A stretch of DNA of 9,934 nucleotides, taken from the NCBI GenBank assembly GCA_038231615.1, contig JBBRLA010000291.1:1-9934 (forward strand). The letters run 5' to 3'. Positions 1 to 5,400 of the stretch are shown here, piece after piece (position 1 is the first letter of the stretch; each line of letters starts with the position of its first letter). The notes below the pieces were generated by a model. It did no database searches. It was given only the letters and a program-made list of their open reading frames with translations, and was not told where the DNA came from. Both the position numbers and the translations under genes were made by a program. The stretch comes from JBBRLA01 sp038231615. GTDB lineage: Bacteria; Myxococcota_A; Polyangia; Palsa-1104; JAEUJZ01.

Positions 1-28
1 AGGGGAAATTGAAGCCTAAAATCGTTCC

Positions 29-48
29 CCCGCTGTTCCCCCAGCGGG
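29..48. repeat. Short inverted repeat downstream of the tRNA terminator
   Basis: CCCGCTG (29-35) and CAGCGGG (42-48) form a perfect 7-bp stem with a 6-nt loop. The octamer GTTCCCCC occurs twice, at 24-31 and 35-42. The hairpin lies beyond the tRNA terminator on the minus strand. It could be a second terminator or part of whatever follows the tRNA outside the window; nothing in the sequence decides between these. Confidence 0.4.
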
Positions 49-50
49 CC

Positions 51-93
51 ATGAAAAACAAAACCCGCCGAAGTCCTTGCGGTTGGCGGGTTT
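51..93 (-). terminator. Rho-independent terminator of the tRNA-Ala gene
   Basis: Read on the minus strand, AAACCCGCC (93-85) pairs perfectly with GGCGGGTTT (69-61) across a 15-nt loop. It is followed at once by a U-rich tail, TGTTTTTC (60-53). It starts 3 nt after the tRNA 3' end. GC-rich stem plus U-tract is the classic intrinsic terminator layout. Confidence 0.85.
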
Positions 94-96
94 CCG

Positions 97-169
97 TGGA
101 GCTGACGAGGGTCGAACTCGTTACCTCTTGAATGCCATTCAAGCGCTCTACCAGTTGAGCTACAGCCCC
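97..169 (-). tRNA. tRNA-Ala (anticodon GGC)
   Basis: The minus strand folds into a complete 73-nt cloverleaf. The acceptor stem GGGGCTG/CAGCTCC has discriminator A. The D arm has stem GCTC/GAGC. The anticodon stem CTTGA/TCAAG encloses loop ATGGCAT, giving anticodon GGC, which reads GCC alanine codons. The T arm is ACGAG-TTCGACC-CTCGT. The third acceptor pair is G3·U70, the established identity element of alanine tRNAs, which independently supports the assignment. CCA is not encoded (the genome has CGG), so it must be added enzymatically. A terminator follows directly. I see no strong promoter in the AT-richer 165 nt upstream. Confidence 0.95.
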
Positions 170-334
170 GCTTTTGACTATCTTACTTTTTTATCAGACT
201 CTTTCGCATCTACAAAATTCACTTGTCAGTTCGCTCTTGGTTTCATCGACCGCAACCTGGGTTCCTCCTTTACCATCATCTCGCATTCGCCGTCAACCAC
301 TTCTACAAATTCTTGCTCGAAGTCATCCTTCTCT

Positions 335-1159
335 TCAGTAGCACCGCCCCGCCAGGCCGTCGTAGCCGTTGATCGGGTGACATGTCCCCTGCCCCTCATC
401 GCAGAACGCGGGACCGGTGCCGCCGTCGGCACGAGGCAGCGGGCAGTAGGGGCGGCAGGTCGCCTGGGGGGAAAGGGTCACGCAGGACAGCAAGGGCTTG
501 CAGTTTGCCGATCGGTCGCAGGGGCTGCCGGAGTCTCCGGCGCTATCGCCCAGCAGGTCCTGGGTCAGGCAGTACGTCGCGGCGCGTTCCTTGTCGGCGA
601 GGACGTAACAACCCGGGACCCCGCCGCTCGGCCCCCGGGCGCACCCGGTCTGGGCCAAGGGATCGCAGCCATCGGGAGCCGCACAGAACCCCACGGCGGA
701 CACCGGCGATGGCAGGACGCAGAGCCTTTCTGCGCCGCACGCCCCGGCAATCCGCAGCGGGCACAGGGACCGGCAGCGCTGTTCCCCCGCAGGCAGCGGC
801 ACGCACCCAAGGCCCGCCGCGCAGCGATCGAAACGCTTCGGCTGCGCCCCCTCTGGCTGCGCCGTCTGAGCGTCAAAAATGCAGGGGGCCTCCTCGGGCA
901 GCGACGACGCCACCACGGGGACACACTGAGTCAGCCACCCCAGGTAGGGCGCAGCCCCGACCCGCACCAGGCCACAGCGCAGCCCGGCCTGGCATGGCGC
1001 CTCGGCTTTACCCGGCGTGCAATCTTCGAAGAGCCGAGGCAGCGCGGCGGCGTCCGTCACATCGCCCGGCGCGTGATCTCCCGCCGGGGTGCAGGACCAC
1101 AGAACGACCACGGCAAACTGGGCCAGGCGCGCGCAGCCCGTGCGACAAGTGAACTTCAT
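335..1159 (-). CDS. Cys-rich secreted lipoprotein, unknown function
   Basis: 274-residue protein, probably exported and lipid-anchored. The N-terminus has a positively charged start, a hydrophobic stretch (LAQFAVVVLW, residues 12-21) and a lipobox-like L-W-S-C with Cys23 as the likely lipidated residue. Trp at -2 is unusual, so lipidation is likely but not certain. The mature part has about 25 cysteines at regular spacing, often as 'LxCxxxP' or 'xxRC', suggesting a disulfide-rich extracytoplasmic protein. Such Cys-rich lipoproteins are common in myxobacteria. I do not recognise a specific family and give no function. The ATG at 1159 (MKFTCRTG) is preferred to the in-frame GTG 9 nt upstream because it gives a standard signal peptide; neither has a clear Shine-Dalgarno. 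It lies 115 nt downstream of the MFS gene on the same strand, with no obvious terminator between them. Confidence 0.75.
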   Translation of the reverse strand: MKFTCRTGCARLAQFAVVVLWSCTPAGDHAPGDVTDAAALPRLFEDCTPGKAEAPCQAGLRCGLVRVGAAPYLGWLTQCVPVVASSLPEEAPCIFDAQTAQPEGAQPKRFDRCAAGLGCVPLPAGEQRCRSLCPLRIAGACGAERLCVLPSPVSAVGFCAAPDGCDPLAQTGCARGPSGGVPGCYVLADKERAATYCLTQDLLGDSAGDSGSPCDRSANCKPLLSCVTLSPQATCRPYCPLPRADGGTGPAFCDEGQGTCHPINGYDGLAGRCY

Positions 1160-1274
1160 CGGCTGCACGGTAGCGCAGATGAGCGGTCGGTGGAAGGGCC
1201 GTCGAGGGCCACGCGATCAAGATCGGGATCCGCCGAGACACACGCACGGTGCTTCGGGATAACGGGGCGGCTGC

Positions 1275-2648
1275 CTATTTTTGTCCCGGGCCCGGAGGGC
1301 GCACGTTCCACAGGAACAGGGCGACCAGTGCGCCGAGCAGCGCCGCGGCGCCGAGGTAAAGGAAGCCGCCGCGCCAGCCGTAGCGGTCGATGACGCGGCC
1401 GGTGACCCCGGCGGATAGGGCCGACCCGGCGTAGCCGAAGATGCCGGTCAGCCCGATGGCGGTGGCCGCCGCCTTGGGCGAGGCCAGGTCGGTGGCGAAC
1501 ACGCCGATGAGGAACTGCGGGCCATAGATGGCGAACCCAGTCAGGCCCAGCGCGGCACCGGCCCACACCGGGTGTCCCGGCGGGACCCGATAGAAGGCCA
1601 GCAGGCCGACCAGCGAAAGCATCAGGAAGGCGAAGCACATCGGGGCCCGCCGCCCCTTATTCACCCGGTCGGAGATGACCCCGGAGAGCAGGGCCCCGCC
1701 GATGCCCAGGGCCTCGAAGCTGCCGGTGATGAAGCCGGCGTTGCCGATGCGCTGCCCCTTCACCTCGACCAGGAACTTGGTAGACCAGTCGAAGGCCCCG
1801 GAGCGCACGATGTACACAAAAAGGTTCATCAGGCTGAGCAGCCAGATGTTGGGGTTGTTGAGCACTCGATGAAAAAGGACCTGGCGGATGCTCTCGGGCT
1901 CCTCGGTTAACTCGCTGCCGTCGGCGGACAGCTCGGGGTCCTGGCGGTAACGGGCAATGCCCGGCAGGCCCAGGGAGGAGGGGACATCCGGCAGGCGCTC
2001 CAGCATCAGGACCGCGCCCATGGCGCAAAAAGCGGCGGGGACGAAGAACGCCGCGCGCCAGCCGTAGTGTTCGGTCAGGGCGCCGGCGAGCACGGCGATG
2101 AGCATTCCGCCAACCTGGTGGGAGATGTTCCACAGGCCCCAAAAGGAGCCGCGTTCAGAGCGGCTGTACCAGTTTGCCAGGAGGCGGGCGCAGGGGGGGA
2201 AGCACATGGATTGGGCCCAGCCGTTCAGGCCCCAGACGAAGGCCAGAAGGGCCAGGGACGAACTGAGGCCGAACCACACGTTGCACAGCGCGGAGGACAC
2301 AAGACCCAGGGCGATGAGCGGCCCCGGGCGCAGGTGGTCGCCGAGGATGCCGTTGGTGAACTTGCCGACTCCATAGGTGAGGTACAGGATCAGGTCCAGG
2401 TCGCCGAGCTGGGTGTTGCTGAAGTGGAGGTCGTGGCCGATGGCGGGCAGGGCGGTGGAGAAGTTCTTTCGACAGAAGTAGGAAAGGGCGTAGCCGATGA
2501 AGCTGGCATAAAGGACGCGGACGCGGAAGTATCGGTACAGGCGGGCGATGCGGGGAGGGTCGTGGAGCGGCGGGGCAGGGGGGGCGGCGGCGAAGGCCCG
2601 CCACAGGATGCGCAGGGGCAGGGACCGCGAGGGGGGCAACCGGCTCAT
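1275..2648 (-). CDS. MFS transporter, organophosphate:phosphate antiporter (GlpT/UhpT/UhpC) family
   Basis: 457-residue inner-membrane carrier of the OPA branch of the major facilitator superfamily, which exchanges sugar- or glycerol-phosphates for inorganic phosphate. Length is typical (about 440-460). Family marks seen: 'YFCRKNFS' with Arg60, matching GlpT Arg45; 'GLWNISHQVGG' with His177, matching the GlpT substrate-site His165; 'VRSGAFDW' with Arg282, matching GlpT Arg269. The two arginines are the phosphate ligands of GlpT, so phosphate binding is probably intact. Multiple hydrophobic segments run throughout, and a polar central loop (around residues 220-255) divides the two halves. The substrate cannot be fixed: GlpT, UhpT and the sensor UhpC share these motifs, and no two-component genes are adjacent. 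The ATG at 2648 is chosen because an open frame further upstream runs into the divergent ppk2 start. No Shine-Dalgarno is visible; a small hairpin sits just before the start. Confidence 0.88.
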   Translation of the reverse strand: MSRLPPSRSLPLRILWRAFAAAPPAPPLHDPPRIARLYRYFRVRVLYASFIGYALSYFCRKNFSTALPAIGHDLHFSNTQLGDLDLILYLTYGVGKFTNGILGDHLRPGPLIALGLVSSALCNVWFGLSSSLALLAFVWGLNGWAQSMCFPPCARLLANWYSRSERGSFWGLWNISHQVGGMLIAVLAGALTEHYGWRAAFFVPAAFCAMGAVLMLERLPDVPSSLGLPGIARYRQDPELSADGSELTEEPESIRQVLFHRVLNNPNIWLLSLMNLFVYIVRSGAFDWSTKFLVEVKGQRIGNAGFITGSFEALGIGGALLSGVISDRVNKGRRAPMCFAFLMLSLVGLLAFYRVPPGHPVWAGAALGLTGFAIYGPQFLIGVFATDLASPKAAATAIGLTGIFGYAGSALSAGVTGRVIDRYGWRGGFLYLGAAALLGALVALFLWNVRPPGPGQK

Positions 2649-2650
2649 CC

Positions 2651-2671
2651 GGGGATAAAAGCACAATCCCC
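2651..2671 (-). promoter_or_regulatory. Hairpin immediately upstream of the MFS start codon
   Basis: GGGGAT (2651-2656) and ATCCCC (2666-2671) form a perfect 6-bp stem with a 9-nt loop. In the minus-strand mRNA it ends 2 nt before the ATG at 2648, where a ribosome binding site should be. It might limit initiation or be coincidental. Confidence 0.3.
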
Positions 2672-2684
2672 CGCGCCTGCCTAC

Positions 2685-2717
2685 GGGTTGTCGGTTGGGC
2701 CTGGATTGTCGGGTTGG
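2685..2717. repeat. Direct near-repeat in the divergent MFS/ppk2 intergenic region
   Basis: Two copies of a TTGTCGG(G)TTGG motif lie in tandem, at 2688-2698 and 2706-2717, about 18 bp apart. They sit in the 115-bp region between two divergent genes, where a shared operator could lie. I match it to no known operator, and it is not the canonical Pho box. Confidence 0.25.
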
Positions 2718-2763
2718 CTCAAGGACGCGGCGGATTGACGATGATGATGATATGCTTGCGCCC

Positions 2764-3468
2764 ATGGCGATCCTCGATTCTCTGCGCTACGACAAGGCGG
2801 TTGACTCCAAAAGCGAGTACGAGAAGGAACTGAAGGAGATGCAGGTCCGGCTGCTGAAGCGGCAGCTCAGCCTGCGCGACGAGGGACGGCAGGTGATCGT
2901 CGCATTCGAGGGATGGGACGCGGCGGGAAAAGGGGGGGCGATCAAGCGGCTGACGGAGCTTTTGGACCCGCGGGGCTACCACGTGTGGCCGATCAGCGCG
3001 CCCACCGAAGAGGAACGGCGGCACCACTACCTGTGGCGGTTCTGGCGGCTGATGCCCGAGCGGGGGGCGATCGCGGTCTTTGACCGGAGCTGGTATGGGC
3101 GCATCCTGGTCGAACGGGTCGAGGGTTTTGCCAAGAAGCCGGAGTGGAAGCGGGCGCATCGTGAGATCAACGAGTTCGAGCGGCACCTGACGGACGACGG
3201 GGCGTACGTGGTGAAGGTCTTTTTGGCGATCACCAAGGAAGAGCAATTGCGTCGCTTCAAGGAGCGGGAGGAGAACCCGCTGAAACACTACAAGATCGGC
3301 CCGGAGGACTGGCGGAACCGAGAAAAGTGGGACGAGTATGTCGGCGCGGCGGAGGACATGTTCGCCGAAACGGACAGCCCCAACGCCCCGTGGAAGGTCA
3401 TCGGCGCCAACCGCAAGTGGTACGCGCGGCTGCAGGTGCTGCACCAGGTGCTCAAGGTGATTGAGTAG
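2764..3468 (+). CDS. ppk2: PPK2-family polyphosphate kinase (polyphosphate:nucleotide phosphotransferase)
   Basis: 234-residue cytosolic enzyme predicted to transfer phosphate between inorganic polyphosphate and nucleotides. The single PPK2 domain fills the protein. It has Walker A 'GWDAAGKGG' (50-58), the lid/partner motif 'HHYLWRFWR' (87-95), Walker B 'FDRSWYGR' (106-113) and 'EDWRNREKW' (181-189). The wording of these motifs is closest to the C-terminal half of two-domain polyphosphate:AMP phosphotransferases (class II), here as a one-domain protein. AMP or ADP as acceptor is therefore plausible but not proven. ATG 2764 (MAILDSLRYD) is preferred; an in-frame ATG at 2752 adds four residues, and neither has a clear ribosome binding site. 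The gene is divergent from the phosphate-linked transporter, and its last 17 nt overlap the convergent Nudix gene. Confidence 0.92.
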   Translation: MAILDSLRYDKAVDSKSEYEKELKEMQVRLLKRQLSLRDEGRQVIVAFEGWDAAGKGGAIKRLTELLDPRGYHVWPISAPTEEERRHHYLWRFWRLMPERGAIAVFDRSWYGRILVERVEGFAKKPEWKRAHREINEFERHLTDDGAYVVKVFLAITKEEQLRRFKEREENPLKHYKIGPEDWRNREKWDEYVGAAEDMFAETDSPNAPWKVIGANRKWYARLQVLHQVLKVIE

Positions 3469-4042
3469 ATCCAGTAGATCGAGTCGTCAAAAGCCCCATT
3501 TTCCACAAATCTAGCTTCTGGAAGGCCACGGCCACCAGGGCATGGGTGATGGCGCCGCTGCACAGGAGCCGGGGGATGTCCGAAAGCGGCACCTCTTCTA
3601 CCGCGATGTCTTCCTTCTCGTCGAGCTCCGCATCGCCAGCGCGGCGGCAGGAGGTTGCCAGGAAGGTGTGGCAGCGATTGCTCTGGATGGCGGGGTTGGG
3701 ATCGATTGCGCCCAGGTCGATGAGGCGCCCCGCCACATAGCCGGTCTCCTCGCGCAGCTCCCGGGCGGCAGCCGTCTCGGGGTCCTCGCCGGGGTCGATC
3801 ATGCCTCCGGGGATCTCCAGGGTGACCTGACCGCGGCCGAAACGATACTGGCGGATCATCACCACCTTGTCGCCTTCATCACCCGGAGTCAGGGCGATAA
3901 CGTTGACCCAGTCAGGACCTTGCAGCACCACGAAGTCATGGGCCGCGCCGGTCCTGGGCGAGACACAACGGTCCTCTCGAATGGAGAAGATGCGGAAGTC
4001 ATGCAAGATCTTGGAGGATACAGTCGGCCACTTGCGAGACAT
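3452..4042 (-). CDS. Nudix hydrolase, ADP-ribose pyrophosphatase-like
   Basis: 196-residue hydrolase of nucleoside diphosphates linked to another moiety, most likely cytosolic and Mg-dependent. The Nudix box is complete at residues 80-102 (GMIDPGE, seven residues, then RELREETGY), matching GX5EX7REUXEEXGU with all catalytic glutamates. It is preceded by 'LEIPGG' and followed by a Pro-rich loop, 'DPNPAIQSNRCHTFLA', the arrangement seen in ADP-ribose pyrophosphatases such as NudF. Other substrates remain possible. The start at 4042 lies 7 nt after the sfsA stop. GAGG, overlapping the sfsA stop codon, sits 5 nt before the ATG, so the two genes are very probably translationally coupled. The stop lies inside the end of ppk2, giving a 17-nt tail-to-tail overlap. 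The last ten residues (TTRSTGSTQSP) are low-complexity, read from the overlap region. Confidence 0.9.
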   Translation of the reverse strand: MSRKWPTVSSKILHDFRIFSIREDRCVSPRTGAAHDFVVLQGPDWVNVIALTPGDEGDKVVMIRQYRFGRGQVTLEIPGGMIDPGEDPETAAARELREETGYVAGRLIDLGAIDPNPAIQSNRCHTFLATSCRRAGDAELDEKEDIAVEEVPLSDIPRLLCSGAITHALVAVAFQKLDLWKMGLLTTRSTGSTQSP

Positions 4043-4049
4043 GAAGACC

Positions 4050-4817
4050 TCAGGCGATGTAGGGGATGACCGGGCGGGGCCCGGCATGGTGAAAGCCGTC
4101 GAGACGTACCTCGAAGGCCACGCCCAGGAGACGCACGCCGGCATCTCGGGCTTCCAGCAAGGATTGGGCGAAGAGCGGGTCCACGGGATGCGGGCGGATC
4201 TGGTCCACGTCGGCGCGCTGTGAGACAAGGACGATGGCGGTGGGTTGGCCGGCTCGCGACAGCGCGGTCAACTCTCGGGTGTGGCGCACGGCGCGCAGCG
4301 AGGGGGCATCGGGGAAGACCGCGGCCCGGCCTTGCGCTGCGGCGACGTTTTTCACCTCCAGGAGCAGCCGGGCCTCTTTTGCCTCGGGCAGGGAAAGGGC
4401 GAAGTCGAAGCGCGAGGCCCCGACCCGTACCTCGGGGCGGATTTCGCCGTAGGGGGGCAGGCCGGGAAGCAGCCGGGCGGAGAGCAGGGAATGGACCAGG
4501 CGGTTGGCGAAGGCCGGGTCCAGGCAGCACAGAGGACCCTTTCCCAGTGAAGGCGCGGACGCGGATTCGGCAAAGGGCGCGGGGACCAGCGGCGGGCAGC
4601 GGGCGCAGACCAGGGTGAAGGCGGTGCGCCGCGTCAGGCCGGCGGCGGCCACCACGTAGACTTCGGCGCCTGGATAAAGGATATCCAGGAGCCGGCCCCG
4701 ATCGCCGATGTGGGCTTCGACGATGACTTGCGGGGTGCCGAGGGTTTGCTCCGGGAGATCCAGCTCGACGATGCCCAAAAAGCGGTTGGGCCGTGAGAGC
4801 AGCTTCCCGCGCAGCAT
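4050..4817 (-). CDS. sfsA: SfsA family protein (sugar fermentation stimulation protein)
   Basis: 255-residue SfsA protein. The family was first described in E. coli as raising maltose metabolism; it has a nucleic-acid-binding N-terminal part and a PD-(D/E)XK nuclease-like core, and its cellular role is still unclear. Conserved blocks seen: 'RFLGIVEL' (12-19), 'AHIGDRGRLLDILYPGAEV' (35-53), 'RFDFAL' (136-141), 'EVKNV' (154-158), 'FPDA' (168-171) and 'HPVDP' (210-214). Asp138, Glu154 and Lys156 are the expected nuclease-type residues. Length is close to the usual 230-250. ATG 4817 gives a start about 11 residues before 'RFLG', as in family members. An open frame continues upstream to 5033 through the MITE-like element, so an N-terminally extended product (ATG 4943 or 5033) cannot be excluded. 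No good Shine-Dalgarno is seen at any of them. First gene of a two-gene unit with the Nudix hydrolase. Confidence 0.9.
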   Translation of the reverse strand: MLRGKLLSRPNRFLGIVELDLPEQTLGTPQVIVEAHIGDRGRLLDILYPGAEVYVVAAAGLTRRTAFTLVCARCPPLVPAPFAESASAPSLGKGPLCCLDPAFANRLVHSLLSARLLPGLPPYGEIRPEVRVGASRFDFALSLPEAKEARLLLEVKNVAAAQGRAAVFPDAPSLRAVRHTRELTALSRAGQPTAIVLVSQRADVDQIRPHPVDPLFAQSLLEARDAGVRLLGVAFEVRLDGFHHAGPRPVIPYIA

Positions 4818-4910
4818 CGGACCGGGGCGGCGGTGCGGGACGAAGAGCGGGGCGACCGAAAGCGGTGAAACGATGGGCGGCGAGGTTGCGACCGGCTGCC
4901 TAGTGCCAAG

Positions 4911-5022
4911 TACAGCTCCCCGGTAATTGGTGACCCCCCCCATCCGAACCAGGTGAATCTGATCCGGCTCATCGGTGATGGCTGGCTCAAAGGGGGTGGT
5001 CACTATGTTGCGGGGAGCTGTA
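4911..5022. mobile_element. MITE-like element (112 bp) with 31-bp imperfect terminal inverted repeats
   Basis: The segment 4911-4941 and the reverse complement of 4992-5022 align without gaps at 25 of 31 positions; the outer 12 (CGGGGAGCTGTA) are perfect. The element is flanked by the 5-bp direct repeat CCAAG at 4906-4910 and 5023-5027, as expected for a target-site duplication. The 50-bp interior is too short to encode a transposase. A G-tract followed by GTCAC lies at the inner end of each arm. This is the structure of a non-autonomous miniature inverted-repeat transposable element; the parent family cannot be assigned from sequence alone. It lies about 90 bp upstream of the chosen sfsA start. 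Confidence 0.65.
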
Positions 5023-5081
5023 CCAAGCTTCATGGGGCGGTGATCCTACCCGGGGCGAGGCGGCGTGGCCAGGGCCAACAG

Positions 5082-5261
5082 ATGGCACCGCCGCCTCCTT
5101 CATGGCACCGCCGCCTCCTTCATGGCGCCGCCGCCCTCCTTCATGGCGCCGCCGCGCTCCTTCATGGCACCGCCGCCCTCCTTCATGGCACCGAGCCCTG
5201 CCTTTCTGGCGCCGAGCCCTGCCTTTCTGGCGCCGAGCCCTGCCTTTCTGGCGCCGAGCCC
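5082..5261. repeat. Minisatellite: about 8.6 tandem units of 20-22 bp
   Basis: Contiguous units start at 5082, 5102, 5122, 5143, 5164, 5185, 5207, 5228 and 5249 (the last is partial). The first five are ATGGC(A/G)CCGCCG... ending CTCCTTC. The last ones are TGGCGCCGAGCCCTGCCTTTC. The unit at 5185 is a hybrid of both types and is 22 bp. Unit lengths of 20, 21 and 22 break any single reading frame, so I call it non-coding, although three plus-strand units would read as LAPSPAF heptapeptides. On the minus strand each junction of the first type places AAGGAG 10-11 nt before an ATG. There are no spacers, so it is not CRISPR. It sits between the MITE-like element and the operon starting at 5401. Confidence 0.85.
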
Positions 5262-5400
5262 GCGCGAATCTGGCCCACCAGCGTGCGCCATCAGCCTTCC
5301 CTGGCTGGTTTCACATGGTAATCAGGCAGACCCCATTGCTTTTTCTCGCAGTCTGCCTTGCGTCCGCACGCTTTTCGTACATCCTGTGAAGGCTGGCCTC
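5262..5400 (+). promoter_or_regulatory. Leader region of the three-gene operon, with an 8-bp dyad
   Basis: AGGCAGAC (5324-5331) and GTCTGCCT (5351-5358) form a perfect 8-bp inverted repeat separated by 19 nt, ending 42 nt before the first ATG. It could be a repressor operator or a leader hairpin. GAAGG (5388-5392), 8 nt before the ATG at 5401, is the likely ribosome binding site. Third-position GC is low here, unlike downstream of 5401, which supports a non-coding leader. I find no convincing -35/-10 pair. Confidence 0.35.

Noticed and set aside
382..1152. Plus-strand 256-codon open frame opposite the lipoprotein gene
   Set aside because: Arg/Pro-rich shadow. The opposite strand has a signal peptide, a lipobox and regular cysteines.
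77..1393. Long plus-strand open frame of 438 codons
   Set aside because: It runs antisense through the tRNA, the lipoprotein gene and the end of the transporter, and its translation is Arg/Pro/Gly-rich shadow sequence typical of GC-rich DNA.
2067..2738. Plus-strand 223-codon open frame
   Set aside because: Antisense of the transporter gene; its composition mirrors that gene and it has no motif.
5082..5261. CRISPR array
   Set aside because: Units are contiguous with no unique spacers, and no cas gene is present.
5100..5291. Minus-strand repeat peptide GAMKEGG over the minisatellite
   Set aside because: Only a translation of the repeat; it stops at the frame-breaking 20-bp unit and has no unique sequence.
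5065..5400. Upstream extension of operon gene 1 through the minisatellite as MAPPPSF/LAPSPAF heptapeptides
   Set aside because: Unit lengths of 20 and 22 bp break the frame inside the array, codon bias between 5290 and 5400 is not coding-like, and a good ribosome binding site precedes 5401.
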